Under the pieces are notes generated by a model. The model was not told where the DNA came from. It searched no databases and worked only from the letters and a program-made list of their open reading frames with translations. Positions 1 through 11,790 of a stretch of DNA of 64,000 bases are shown piece by piece. Position 1 is the first letter of the stretch. Each line of letters starts with the position of its first letter. Origin of the DNA: Adineta vaga (Eukaryota > Rotifera); NCBI GenBank assembly GCA_021613535.1, contig CP075497.1, forward strand, positions 434,001 through 498,000, in the 5' to 3' direction. The position numbers were made by a program, and so were the translations under genes.

Positions 1-85
1 TGTCTTGTCAAGAGCCCGATCCGAATTCAGAATGTGTGATTATCTGTGCGAAATTATGTTGAATGAACAAGCAAGCTTATCTTAC

Positions 86-933
86 CCTTCCCTGTACAAA
101 ATTGTAGATCCCAGATGACTGATCGCATGTGTTAGGAGTAAATTTGCAGGAACAAGTAGTATCAGGATCATTCTGGTCTGGTATATAGAAAGAAGGATGA
201 AAGATGAAATTGAGTGAATTAGTCACATTTGAAAGTCCATAAAAATAATTTGTTAACCACGCAGAGAACAATGCATTGCTACTCATTGTCTGTTGAAAGA
301 TGGCTAACTGTAGTAAAAATGAACTTCTAGCTGTTTGTTGAAATAAACTTGTAATTTGTTGTGCTTCCGATTGAAAGAGGGCGCGTGATTGTAAACTTTT
401 TGTAGCGTATTTTGTTGAATTAAAGTTAAGCAGTTCAGTGTTAATTATTTCTAATGATAGATTGCAAAATACTCCGAGAAGTGGAAAGAATGCCAAACCG
501 TTAGCACGAAAATCTTTTATGTATACATTAACAGTCGAATTCAGATAATCTATCCATCTTTGAGTTATAAAAATGCTGGAGCAAAGTTGATGAAATATTG
601 GTCGAAACGACATGAAACTTTTGTAATCATTTAAAATTGATGTACATGGGCAGATGAGTGTTTTTGCGTACGATTGTGTTTCCAATCGACTGTAAACATC
701 GATTGATGGCTGGTTCACAATTACGGTTTGTGTTGTGTAAGACAATGAAGTAAAGAGAATGAGAAATGAAAGAACCATGATCATTGAAACGAGAAAGATT
801 CTAGTTGAGAGACGTTGATTGTCGAAATGCCAGACAGTTTCTTGTTCAGGATCTTTAAAGAAATTGAGATTTATAATGAATCTCTTAGCTCTGATGATCG
901 GATTTGTTCGCTCTTTGTCTAATGGTCGTCTTT
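86..933 (-). CDS. Two-TM large-ectodomain membrane protein, second unit (unit A), 3' end outside window
   Basis: I do not recognise a named family; it is paralogous to the unit at 1001-2372 and to three units at 37.1-41.7 kb. The exon encodes a basic N-terminal tail, TM1 (around the run IFLVSMIMVLSFLILF), the conserved segment T-x-x-V-x-x-PS-x-x-x-Y, and a Cys-rich ectodomain with CPC and CSCKF motifs. It ends at a good donor (GG|GTAAGA, minus strand), so TM2 should lie to the left of the window. There is no methionine between its splice acceptor (TTTTTTAG at 934) and TM1. The reading frame joins the upstream unit through a 67-bp GT-AG intron (934-1000), phase 1. Inference: it is the second half of a two-unit protein, not an independent gene. 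TM-ectodomain-TM topology resembles DEG/ENaC or P2X subunits, but I see no diagnostic motif. Confidence 0.6.
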
Positions 934-1000
934 CTAAAAAATTAAAGTTGCACACAGTGCTAAAGATCAAAAGTAAAGCTGGAATGCAGAACTGATTTAC

Positions 1001-2372
1001 CGGAATCATTGTTAGCAATAGTCGCAATTCTGGAACGCATGGCTTGTGATGTGGTCATTGATTTTCGAAGAAATGTAACCACTGGTAATATTGCCAATAA
1101 GAAAATAGTGACGATCCCTCCAAGAAAGACAGATGTCGTCTTAATGATGTAGATCGTGTCAAATTGCCGGGTGTACGTATAAATACAGGAGCGCGGATTG
1201 CATTCCTTAAAGTATGATTCAAATGACAAAGCAAGGTGCCATTCGTCAACCATCAAATGATCAACTAATTCTTCCACTGTTGGCAGAGAAGGAGAAGAAG
1301 AAGGAATGTTGAGTGCTGTTATGTTGCCCGTAGCCATTGGATACGGTGAGTCATGAAGATAGCTGTATAGCTGGGTTAAACATGAAGCATTGTACAAACA
1401 AGATAAATTCGATTGCAGTACAGCATCTAGAATAAGACAACCGACGTTAATTCCTTCAACTTCGAATTCACGATGCCCTGGTATTAGTTTCCCAGAAGGC
1501 TCCCAATATTCAGGAATGTCGGTCATATTCGACCGGTAAACTTGGTAGATACCAGTTGTTGTTTTGCATCGAGAATTAGACATACAAGAACAGCCACCAT
1601 ATACAGAAGATATTCGAGGACTCAGTAAATTAATAAGTCGTCCAGAACTTTCAAAAGTTACTATTTGCCAGTTTGTTTGTAATCTATTCACAATATTATT
1701 ACCTTGTATTGTCGTTTTCAATGAATTCAGTAATGTTACAAATGTATTTGCTATGGTAATCAAAAACTGATCACTTGATGCATTGATGATTGCATTCCAT
1801 GCTGTTCTTGAAATGACATATTCTGTAACTAAACTGGTTGAATAGAATTTGATCAACTCATCATCGATCGTTGAAGAAACTAATTGACACAGTAGGTTCA
1901 ACATGTTGAAAAATGAATAGGCTGAATGACGAAAATCATAGAACAAATGATACTTTATATCGGGTAATGAACGATAATTGACGTAGTTGAGCCAGTCGTT
2001 AGTGATGAAGTCACTTGAACAAATTTGATTAAATGTTGGCTCGAATGAGAGAATAAATTTTTGATATGAAACAAGAGCTTGTTGACATTTACATACTAAA
2101 GTGTCAGGATAACTTTGTTGCAGTGTGTTATAGACACTGATAGATGGTTCTTGAACGACAACTGTTTTCGTAACATGGGCTAATGATGAATAAAGTAATA
2201 GAGTGACGACCGACAGGACGAGTAGAATGCAAAAGACGAATGTGGATATACGTTGGTTCTTTAAGTCTTCTTCGCTTCGCTCCCGACTTTCGAATAAGTT
2301 GTAGTTTTTGATATTGTTCTTTAACTGAACCCACCATCTTGTGTTCAGAGACATAATTCGTCTAGTATTCAA
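1001..2372 (-). CDS. Two-TM large-ectodomain membrane protein, first unit (unit B)
   Basis: First unit of the tandem protein. A start at 2372 or at an in-frame Met at 2354 is possible. The sequence shows a cytoplasmic N-tail with NTRWW and NYNLF, TM1 (FVFCILLVLSVVTLLLYSSL), then TKTVVVQEPSISVYNTL and CKC. The ectodomain holds many Asn-x-Ser/Thr sites and paired cysteines (ICSSDF, CSCMSNSRC, CLYNASC, ECNPRSC). It is followed by YTYTRQFD and TM2 rich in Gly/Leu (FLGGIVTIFLLAI). The units at 38-41 kb share CSS-[DE]-F-V, G-C-T/C-P near mid-ectodomain, C-x-P-x-x-C-x-[YF]-[TS] just before TM2, and a Gly-Gly in TM2. Exon end at 1001 (GATTCCG|GTAAAT) is phase 1 and matches unit A. If unspliced, the frame ends at 960. 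Function unknown; probably a surface receptor or channel-like protein. Confidence 0.65.
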
Positions 2373-2710
2373 TATCTAACGAGAAAGAGAATTTCTGAGG
2401 GTGTGTGTGTGAGAGTGAATACACTGTAAAAACTGCGTAATACAGAACGCACAAAAATCCTTTATGATCAAGGTCAGGAATAGGGGTGGACCATTTAATT
2501 TAACGCGAGTTAATTAACTTGCGTTAATTAACGGATTCCGTTAACCGTTATTATTAACGTTGACGAAAACCGTTTACGTTTATTTTAAATAAACGTAAAT
2601 GTCCCACCCTTACGACTGAGTCAGGAACCTTTTTGTGTACTCAAAAAGTGAGTACACTACTAAAATCGGTCAGTGTGTCCGGTCATCCGTTTATCCGTTA
2701 ATTTTCGAAA

Positions 2711-2783
2711 GGAGAGTGTGTGTGGGTGTGGGTGTCTGCTGAAAGAAGAGATATCCACCCATTCCAGACTCTCACCCACCCCT
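2711..2783. repeat. Telomere-like inverted repeat (irregular copy)
   Basis: G-rich arm GAGAGTGTGTGTGGGTGTG then, after a spacer, a C-rich arm CTCTCACCCACCCC. Arms are imperfect. Member of the dispersed family described in findings. Confidence 0.6.
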
Positions 2784-2863
2784 TTGTTCCTATATCTTGT
2801 TCTATATATTTTCTATTCATATTTGAGATAAAGACATTAAAACAAATAAATTTGTGCGTAGTA

Positions 2864-3403
2864 ACGGGATTTAATGGTATTACGCAGTGAGCTTCATCAA
2901 AACCTTTCGGTGTCGAACTTAAAAGAATTTCAAAAATTTGACACTTTTTGGAGATAGAAAATGTCGAAAAATGCGAAGAAATTCATTTTCTTCATGTCGA
3001 TGAGAAACATTAGACTTTTCAATGAAAATGGATGTTTTTCAGTATTTTTATAACAGGAGACTCTTCGAAATACATCTCGGAGATGCAGCGGGAAAACTGC
3101 GTTTAATGCCATCGATATGAAGAAAATGAATTTTTTCACATTTTTTTACATTTTCTGATTAGTTTTCCAATATTTCATCTCAGAAAAATGCTCTCAAAAT
3201 TTTTCCATCTACACAGTTTTGCAGAACTCGTTGAACTCTATCGAACTATGTAAAAAGATTTAGGAAAAAAAATGTTTCTTTCATGTTGCAATTACTTACA
3301 CCATATTTTCTATCACCAAAAAGTGTCAAATTTTCGAAGTTCCTTTAAGTTCGACACCGAAAGGTTTAGATAAAGTTCACTGCGTAGTACCAATAAATCC
3401 CGT
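2864..3403. repeat. Foldback/MITE-like element, copy 1
   Basis: Terminal inverted repeats of about 90-110 bp. The left end begins ACGGGATTTAATGGTA and the right end is its near-exact reverse complement ending TACCAATAAATCCCGT. Both arms contain CCTTTCGGTGTCGAACTTAA and AATTTGACACTTTTTGG. The roughly 320-bp centre has no convincing coding frame. A related copy lies at 42566-42930 and shares terminal and central sequence. Non-autonomous DNA element by structure; superfamily not determined, and no clear target duplication seen. Confidence 0.7.
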
Positions 3404-4967
3404 TTCCGACAGGCTTTCATCTGATGTAACATTCATTATATATTTACTTTGAAAAAATATCGTTACCCGCCTTGTACTATAGTGGAAGATATTAGAAGTA
3501 CCAACATATAAAGAATTTTTGAGTTAACACTTGGCATCTCGCTTCTCCTCTTTTTTCGTTTCTCTTTTCTTCGATTTTATTCTGAATTTTCTTGTTGACA
3601 TCACTACTTCGCATTTGTGACATACTTACGTTTATTGATATTTAAGTTTATGCAAAAAAAGGGAAAAAAATACGTCAAGAAAGTATTTTCTCAAAAGAAG
3701 AGAAAAAGAGAAATTGGCAAGCCAGGTTAACACCGATTTCAAACTTCCTCTAGAATCAGTTTTTAATGCGGAATCTGAAAATAACATTTTCTGAAAGTTT
3801 CATGAAAAAACCAAAGATAAATTTCACTCGAATTTTGCATTGTTTGCACCTTATATTAAAGAAAAAAATGGGTGGAAAAATGCAGGATGTTTCTCTGAAA
3901 ACGAGATTTACATTGACATAGAACAGAAACAGATATTGTAAGTTAGTTGTCAATATATAGTCGAATTATTCATCTAGGAAAAGTTAATCGTAGTTTCAAA
4001 ACCAGCGAACTCTTACAAACATTTCTTCTATCCAAAAGATATTTCTGACTGTCATCTATCAGTAAGTTTGTGTTCTCTATATACATGGTTACTCTCTTTC
4101 TCTCTCCGAAAAAAGAGAAACAATAACCTTTGACTACTGCGCTTGTATTCTTATATATTGCAGCAAAACATAATTTGTCCTTATATTAGTTTTGGAGCAG
4201 TTAAGGATATTGCTTTCTAAGTATGTACGTCACCACCTCTTTTGTAGATCAAAATGTAAAGATGAATGAATATAAAGTGTTTTGAGCCAGCTGGCGAATA
4301 GTATAACCGTAGCTTTCTGTTTAGTTTCTACTATAATTATATATTATTGCCATTTCTCTTCGAAGCTACCTTCTTTTTATTTCCAAGAAAAAAAAATACT
4401 GGTCTATATCATCGTATATTTAGAACACTAAAGAAAAGTTCTAAGTCACGCTGTGAATTGATCATCTATATTTACTTTTTTCCTCTTTTTTTCGAATCAT
4501 AAACGAGTATTCGATTCACACTCTCTATATGCAGTAAAACCTCTCTTACTGAACGCCTGCGAGAACCACAGAGTGAATTTTTGTTTGATTCACACCCCTC
4601 CTATATGATCATCTCGTCATTCTGAGAATGAATGCATTTCTTCGATCCCGTCTATCTGAACGATAGTAAAGAGCGCCATCTTGAAAAACTATTTCATTAC
4701 AGCTATGAAGTTGATTATCATAAAGGTGATCGGATCTATTCTTTTATTCAATTACAAACGAGCAGGAGAAAAAAGAAAGAGAGAATACACAAGTAGAGCG
4801 CCTGATACAAACTACATCACCTTTGTGAAAATTTTTCGTTCAACTCAAATATCTCGACTTTTTGACATGTCTTGAAGTTGAATTGTATGGGACCATCGGA
4901 AAAAACCTGTTTATGGTACTAACTTTGTAAGACACAGTTTTCATGTGGGGATAAAGAATGCCAAGAT
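3404..4967. other. Gene-free stretch
   Basis: AT-rich DNA with CT/TC-rich tracts (for example near 3540 and 4090) and poly-A runs. Short open frames have no recognisable domain. I see no gene here. Confidence 0.5.
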
Positions 4968-6273
4968 TTGAATTCTAAATGTAACAATGGTCGCAATCTA
5001 TTTTTTAGTCAAAGTCTATTGTATATTTCAACTGTGAATAACAATGCTTCGAACCGTATCACTTTTGATTGTTGGTTTTTATTGCTGTGTATGTACGAGG
5101 AAATGAATGTAAATCTTATGGGATATGACTATGATGATTGTGAATCTTTTAAAGATTCCTTCGATAGATGGACGTATTTAAATTCTTTTCGAAAGATCTG
5201 TACTACTACATTCTGGTTTCAGTTTGAAGAAAACTTTCTGTATCCACATTTGCCAGATATCTATATCATAATATGTCAACGAATGATGAATGGTGGTTGC
5301 CAACTCATCTCTGTTATAATCAGAAAAAATGTCCCGTTTTTCCAATTGCTAGTTTATTGTTAATAGACAATTGGTCGTGTATTGAGGCAGAAGAAATTGA
5401 GAATGGGCATGATCCATCATTATTGTCGATAGCCTTTTCATCTTGTAATAGATTCCATACAGCACTACTACAGAATGATTCTCGACTCTTTCATTGTGAT
5501 AGATCGATGAAATTCATTTCAAAGCATCGAGTAAAAGACTATGCCGATGATTGTTATTACGAGGAAGATGAATACGAGAATGTTAATTCTACTATTATAA
5601 ATGCTCTTATTCTGACCGATCGTTTCAGATGTATAGAAAAAAATGAATGGTTGCCACGTCCATTAGCATTAGATCTTGATTGTATTGCAGCATATAGAAA
5701 ACTGGGTCTTGGTGTTTGTGAAACCGCTTCCGATAATGCTTGTCAATATCTTCGTGGTTCGTATTCACCGTCTATATATTACATCTTTCGAGAAAATTGT
5801 AATAATTTCGTAGCGTTAGATTTTCTTGTCGAAAACGAAACAGATGAGACAAATTGTGAAGAATGGTGAAGATGAATTAAAGTGTTCTAATACACTTTTC
5901 TCTTACATTATACATACAGTATTTTAATGTAATGCAACTGAACATTATTGTACATATCGAAATGGTACTATAGGTCGCTTATCAAAAGATCGTGCAGGAG
6001 ATGGAACTGTCGATTGTTTAGGAGGTACTGATTAAAGAAAAACAACAACATGTAATTTTCCAAATAATGTACACCAATTTCAGTGTTCCAGTGGCATGTG
6101 TTTATTAACAAGGGACATCTTTAACGATGTTTTTGATTGTCTTAAGTATGATGATGGATGGCTTTGTTTTTCTAAACATGAAAGACCATTAGAATTCTCA
6201 CTCGACAGACTTAATGAATATCCTCAAGTTACGATGAAGTCATTTTCTCAAACAACAGAAAATGCTGATGCTT
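4968..6273 (+). pseudogene. Decayed LDLa-type receptor fragment
   Basis: Open frames at 4968-5363 and 5273-5869 overlap in different phases and continue, with stops, to about 6273. The protein has LDLa-like signatures of the rotifer receptor family: FHCDRSMKFISKHRVKDY followed by acidic D-D-C-Y-Y-E-E-D-E, DETNCEEW, a TVDCLGGTD motif near 6011, and FQCSSGMCLL near 6081. The same motifs occur in the genes at 26.6-27.3 kb and 58.5-59.8 kb (for example FIEMKD/CISYHRVGDGARDC and NGIIDCLGATDE). No signal peptide, EGF or 7TM part is found. Frame breaks and missing ends argue for a pseudogene. Undetected introns could explain some breaks but not the in-frame stop after GGTD. Confidence 0.65.
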
Positions 6274-6396
6274 AAGTATCAATATTCATCAAAATATATT
6301 GTAAAGGATATAAAGAAGAAATACATGAAAATTAACATAGATATATATTTATATGATGAAATGGCTTTTTTTCTCTTGTGAATAATTGTTAAATTG

Positions 6397-7110
6397 TCAT
6401 TCCATTGATCGATAACTTCTTTCAAATTTAAGTTCAACTCTTCCTTCCTCATTGTAATTTTTTGTTTTTATAAACCATTTTCCTTCAAATTGATATTGAT
6501 TACAATTCCAATCAACTTGAATTGTAACATTATGTCCAAGATTTTCTATTAAATTTCCAGTTCCTTTTCGATATTTCTTTATGAAAGCTATACGATTCGT
6601 TTTTATTGAATAAACTCCTTCAATAACAAATTCTCCAATATCATCACTTCCATTTCCAGTTATTTTCGATGTTTCTGGATCAAATAAAAGTGAAAATCGA
6701 TAAGGTCCATGAAATTTATCATATTGATAATAACGACTTAACCAAAAACCTGAATGGAATTGATCACACTTTTCTCTATTTGATCCTATGTTAACATATT
6801 CTTCATTTGATGGTGTTGGAAAACTATTTGACCAAAGATGATAAAGTGCCATTAGAAATACAATAAATATACCAAATGTTATTACATATTCTATAAATGT
6901 CGTTGGAATTTGATAACCACTACGCATGTAACCTGCATGTCTTCCACGATAGAAATGATCTAAAAAGTAAAGATATGATAAAAGATAGAAAAATCTTATT
7001 AACTTACTTCGTCCTGGACGACTACGACCTTTTGGACCAGTAGTACCTTGACAATAGATTACACTTATAAAAATTATAAGGATTAAAGATATACGAAAAA
7101 TAATATGCAT
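6397..7110 (-). CDS. Small single-TM/secretory-pathway protein with C-terminal beta-rich domain
   Basis: Two exons, 7008-7110 and 6397-6959, joined by a 48-bp intron (GTAAGT...TTTTTAG) in phase 1, give about 221 aa. The N-terminus is a signal peptide (MHIIFRISLILIIFISVIYC). After a Gly/Arg-rich stretch and a HFYRGRHAGYMRSGYQ segment comes a TM helix (YVITFGIFIVFLMALYHLW). The rest is beta-rich with GSDDIGEFVIEGVYS, IAFIKKY and FEGKWFIKT. This resembles a small domain seen in bdelloid and other eukaryotic proteins, in which G-x-D-D-x-G-x-F is followed by W-F; I cannot name it firmly. A decayed copy lies at 33628-34145. Function unknown. Confidence 0.7.
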   Translation of the reverse strand: MHIIFRISLILIIFISVIYCQGTTGPKGRSRPGRSKLIRFFYLLSYLYFLDHFYRGRHAGYMRSGYQIPTTFIEYVITFGIFIVFLMALYHLWSNSFPTPSNEEYVNIGSNREKCDQFHSGFWLSRYYQYDKFHGPYRFSLLFDPETSKITGNGSDDIGEFVIEGVYSIKTNRIAFIKKYRKGTGNLIENLGHNVTIQVDWNCNQYQFEGKWFIKTKNYNEEGRVELKFERSYRSME

Positions 7111-7455
7111 TATGTATCTTTACTGTATTCGATCAATTATTTGTATTGAAGAAATATTATGAAAGAAATTTATGTGTTATTTTGCATCATATCATAATAA
7201 ATGAAAATAAGAATGTATGATAATCAAACGTTTGTAACGTGAATATTGATCGATACACCTTTGAAAAGCACGTGTAATATGATGAAGAAAAAACAGGAGA
7301 ATAGTTTAATAAGAAAAGAAAAAAAACAACCCTCTTATGAGTAATATCTTTTCAAATATTTTCGATTGCAATTTTGCAATAAATCAAGAACGGAAAGAAT
7401 TAGATATTTGCACAAAAGTTTATTATTGAAATATACAATTGACTAAATAACAGAT

Positions 7456-7515
7456 CTTGAGAGTGTGGGTGTCAGAGAGGTTGGTTGGTTCTTACTGTAT
7501 CCTCACTCACTCCCA
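7456..7515. repeat. Telomere-like inverted repeat (decayed)
   Basis: Arm CTTGAGAGTGTGGGTGT and, about 28 bp later, CCTCACTCACTCCCA. Decayed but of the usual length. Confidence 0.5.
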
Positions 7516-7704
7516 TGTTAAGATAATTCAACTCGAAAGAAAAGTGACAGAATCATAGTTAGACCTTTGATAAACTAATAATTTTCTCCTCTATATGTCA
7601 TCAGTGTAATTAAGATATGGAAATCGAATTTGTTCTTTTCTTCCTTTTATTTACAACAATAACATTATTGTGTATATAAATATCGCAGTTGCTTTTTTTT
7701 AAAT

Positions 7705-7757
7705 AGGGTGTGGTTGTAGATGATTAGCTAGTGCTCACTCCACACCCACACCCTCAA
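7705..7757. repeat. Telomere-like inverted repeat
   Basis: Arm AGGGTGTGGTTGTAG and right arm CCACACCCACACCCTCAA. Right arm intact, left partly decayed. Confidence 0.65.
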
Positions 7758-7997
7758 TATCCATTTAATATCGCACGCACCAGCGGATTGTTACTTTCCT
7801 TTTTTATAGTACCTCTATTTTGTCAAGATATACGCACATTGAAATTATCTCGATTGACCAATACTAAACACCAATATTCACCTTCAATCATCATTTCAGT
7901 ATCTAATCAAAGACATTGTCAAATCATCTGTTTATCTATGTCTAACTGTCGTACCTTGGTATTCTACAAGGGGAAAAAAGCGGATCCTGGGATCTGA
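7731..7997 (+). pseudogene. Possible PAN/apple-like secreted protein fragment interrupted by hAT
   Basis: Open frame of 88 codons beginning inside the inverted repeat at 7705. It holds a hydrophobic run (GLLLSFFIVPLFC) and a Cys pattern, RHCQIICLSMSNCRTLVFY, like the C-x3-C-x5-C part of PAN/apple domains common in bdelloid secreted proteins. The frame stops 40 bp before the hAT insertion point at 8036. Sequence right of the hAT (from 11791) does not clearly continue the domain. Weak call. Confidence 0.25.
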
Positions 7998-8196
7998 TGT
8001 GGGTAATGATTTCTTATTTTTCATCATTAAACCTATCAGGGTTCCCGATTACTTTTGAAAGTGGGGGGGGGGGGCTAAATTTTGGCAGAAAGGTTTTTCT
8101 GCCAAAATCATTTTTTTACAAAAATTAATATTATTTCAAATAGTAACATCTAAGTTCATTTTTATTGAAAACAACAAAATATTTAAAAAAACAACT

Positions 8197-11100
8197 TCAA
8201 AAATGTTCATCATTTTCTTTTACTGGATCAGTTTCTAAAAACAATGCTATATTTCGTGATTTTGCACGTCCAGGATTTTTAACAAAATCTTCAATAATGA
8301 AATTGACAGCATCGTTTGTCAATTGCAAATCAAGACTACTTAATTTTAGTAATACTTCGACAGTATTGTCACTTAATCGATTTCTCATCCAAGTTTTTGT
8401 CCGTCGTAATGTGCTGAACATACGTTCAGCTTCATTTGAACCAACAGCAAATGTTGCAAGTATCTGGTAAAAACGATACCATTCAGAACATTGTTCACTA
8501 CCAAATTTTGCCAGTTTTGATAAGATTGCTGGAATTGTAGTTACACCTTCGATAATTTTCAGGAAACCATGGACATCGTCTTTTAAATTATTTAAATTCA
8601 GTAAAGGTTTATCTGTACGTTCATATGATTTTCCATCAACACCTGTGTGTTTATAATGAATAGGAGATGTATACTTTTGTATCAGTGGATTATTAATTAA
8701 ACTGTCAGGTGATTGATTCGATGGAAATGAGAATACATTCAAATTTTCAATTAATTCTTGAGCTTTTCCATCAAAGCGATTATCTAATGATTTTAAAACA
8801 TGTTGAATAAATTCATTTCCTATTTCACGAAAATGGTTTTCATCAATGCTATTATTAGTTGATTGTTGTTGTCGTCGTGTTGAATTTGCTGTTGATGGAA
8901 TTATTGGAGCAAAATTCTTGATATAATCTAAAGTTGTTTGAAAGCTAATAAAATCAAAATTATTCATGGCTTGTGAGATTGTTTCTCGTGCAGCATTAAC
9001 ATTCACAGCAAATTCATCCAGACATAAACCACGTTTTTCAATTTGTTTTAAGAATTTCATTGCCGGACGAAGGGTGTCACGTAATAAATGTATTTGAAAA
9101 GCAACTACTGGTTTTAATAAATCAGTTACATAACGACGTCCGTCGGAACTTCCAATGCCTTTTGATTGAGATATTGTTGAAAAAGTTAAAATAATAGCCG
9201 AATAATGCTGGCAAGCAAATTGAACAATTTCATACGAATAAGTCCATCTAGTATTACTTGGCTTCGGTACTTTATGTCCTGATAAGTTTCATAAATATTA
9301 ATAATCATTATATTCATAATAATAATAAACTCCTACCTTTCTGACTTGAACCCATAAGCTTTTGACTATTAAAAAGAATTTCAAGTCTATGTGAACTATC
9401 ATTTAAAAAGATTAATGCTGATTTAATTGTATCATATGCATCATAAAAAGAATATTCGATAGCATCTTTAACACCGAGATTAAGTAAATGAGAACGGCAA
9501 TAAATATAAATTCCCCATGCTGATAATCGACTTTGCACATGACCTTGTGTTTGGAAACGCATTGCTGCTGCACCATCATACGTTTGAGCTGTAATTATAA
9601 ATTCTTTACCAACTTGATTTTGTAATTTAGCAAGAAACTCATTGATCACATTAAAAATCCCTAATCAAAATTATAAAAATAATAACTGAATTATAATTGT
9701 TTCAAAAATCTAGTTACCTTCACCACTCACATCATGTATTGAACTTAATTTGAAAATTTCCTCTTTAATTATTCCATTTCCATTTTCTACATATCTCAAA
9801 CAAATACAAATCATCTGTTTAACAGTCACATCTGTAGTTTCATCAATGATTAAATTAATAAATTCTGTTTGTTTTAGTGAAGATATTTGTTGATGATTAA
9901 TATAATTATCGATACTTAGAAGCCATTCTGATGTGGCTTCGTGGCTCCAATACCTTTATATAAACACAGAAATCAGACAGATATCATGTTATGATTTTCG
10001 CATTTACCTTTGTTTCACATTTGATAGATTTAACCATTGAACAATACCAGGACATTCAACTTTTTGTAATAATTCAACAAAAGATTTGAATTTTATAAGA
10101 GCAATCTCTTCTTTAATTATAAACCATAAAGTCTGAAGAAGAATACTCAAGTATTTTCTTGTTTGATTTTCTAAATTTACACAATTTAATTGACCAATTA
10201 TATTTCCATTTTTTTCAACAATTTCAGCTCCTAATCGACGAGCTCGACTCTCTCGATGTAAATCACTGTTTTGATGACGATCGATACCTATGAAAAATCA
10301 AACTTATATTATTTTTTTCCTAACGAAAAATTGAACAAACCATATAATCCTTTATGTTTCAATTTCCAAAAAGGTCTAACTACAAAAGCTCCATTATTTC
10401 GATCAATTAATGTTTCATTTGTCGCAAATTCTATGCAATCAATACATAATAAACCATATCTATCATTACTATGTACGGCTCGCAACCAAGTGCGATCTTT
10501 CGAAAACCAATGACGGCTTGGTTTAACTCGTTTTTGTTTATCATCCGTAAACCATTGAATATTAGGAAATTTTCTCCTTTGTATATCAATAAAATTCAAT
10601 TCATGATGAGTAATAAATTTTACACCTTCGATATGTTTAAAGCTGATTATTGTACTAATTGGAATAAAATCATCAATATTTTGTGTAGATTCAGGCATCA
10701 GTGTTACATCATTTTCTGATTCATCATCTTTACTTTCATCATCACTTGTGGTTTTGGAATCCAAGTCATTGTCATGTTGTGTCGAAATAAAATCTTTAGG
10801 GGATCCAACTAAACAAAGAACGGTATGGTAATGTGAGATATTTATCAATATTTGTTTCATACCATTTTCAGAAACACTTGTTTGATCAGTAGAAGATAGA
10901 ATGTTAGTAATCGATGGTGTTGTTATAGGTGTATTGATTAATGGATTATATGAACAAGAATTATCTATGTAAAAAAATAATGTTATCTTCCGATTTATTT
11001 TATGTAGAAGTGTACAGTATCATACCATTTTCATTGTCATTGACATTCGGAAGAATATTAGATAAACTTGTTGAAGATTCAATAGTATAGCTTGTGGACT

Positions 11101-11452
11101 GAACATTTGTGTCTTGAACACTTGATTCCATTGATACCAATCTATCAATCTCACGATCACTATGAATGGCCAAATCTGTTGATTTTGTCAAAGCAAATTT
11201 TTTCATTGAAAACAAGTTATTTGTTATCACTGGAGTAGGTTTTTCAGCTACTGTTGTTACATCTAATGCTGGTACTGTTGGTTTTAATTTTTCTAAATCG
11301 TTTTTCATTTCATTATACTTAGCATCAATTACTGAAGATGACATTGTATGCATTTGCCTACAATGATCTTTCCAGTTTTTTAGAAGCATTGATTTAGAAC
11401 ATGAAGGACAATGTATTTTACAACTAGTAATATATACTGTTTTCGAAGCCAT
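8197..11452 (-). CDS. hAT transposase (TTF-type zinc finger, hAT C-terminal dimerisation), multi-exon
   Basis: The gene can be read from an N-terminal zinc-finger exon (11025-11452, CPSC...HCRQMH) through about seven exons with canonical short introns and compatible phases. A TTF-type finger region lies near 10330-10560 (FSKDRTWLRAVHSNDRYGLLC). The RNase-H-like core shows LIIDETTDVTVKQM (about 9800-9860), then TAQTYDGAAAM and IYCRSHLLNLG (9480-9600), and a TRW motif near 9246. The C-terminus has the hAT dimerisation signature, GSNEAERMFSTLRRTKTWMRNRL (in two parts: GSNEAERMFSTLRR, TKTWMRNRL; 8330-8450), and stops at 8197. I found no internal stop or frameshift across the junctions checked. 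It resembles the ZMYM/P52rIPK-type hAT clade. Catalyses cut-and-paste transposition in the nucleus. Confidence 0.88.
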
Positions 11453-11539
11453 ATAAAGAACTAAAAATAATCTTAAATATAATGAAAATATTACATGTAC
11501 ATGTTAATTAATTAAATCTATAGACGATCAACAAATATG

Positions 11540-11640
11540 AGTTTTCTGGCAAAAAAGAGTTGATAGAAATGATAGATTTTCTGGCAGAAAAGAGTAGACA
11601 GAAACGATAGATTTTCTGGCAGAAAAGAATCGACAGAAAA
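11540..11640. repeat. hAT subterminal tandem repeats
   Basis: Three imperfect units of about 37-40 bp, each with the core TTTTCTGGCAGAAAAGA and GACAGAAACGATAGA. Probable transposase-binding subterminal repeats; the matching palindromic core also occurs at the left end near 8085. Confidence 0.75.
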
Positions 11641-11790
11641 AAAGCAAAAATTCGATTTGTATGGTTATTTTATGCGTTTGAAGACCATAAGAAAAACCAA
11701 AAGAAAATGAAAAAAATTTGGCAGAAACAACTAATTTTTGGGGCTGGACACCCCCAGACCCCCCCCCTAATCGGACCCCCTGAAACCTAT

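Larger units (their letters stand above)
8037..11782 (-). mobile_element. hAT-family DNA transposon with 8-bp target site duplication
   Basis: The element begins CAGGGTTCCCGATTA and ends, inverted, TAATCGGACCCCCTG, so the TIRs share CAGGG and CCGATTA. It is flanked by a perfect 8-bp direct repeat AAACCTAT (8029-8036 and 11783-11790), the hallmark of hAT insertion. Total length is 3746 bp. Long G and C tracts lie just inside both ends. A hairpin (TTTTGGCAGAAA / TTTCTGCCAAAA) sits at about 8081-8111, and three subterminal repeats with the same TTCTGGCAGAAAA core lie near the right end. It contains one multi-exon transposase gene on the minus strand. Confidence 0.93.

Noticed and set aside
2900-3139. 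Met-started minus-strand frame of 69 codons
   Set aside because: Falls entirely within the foldback element; no conserved counterpart frame in copy 2.
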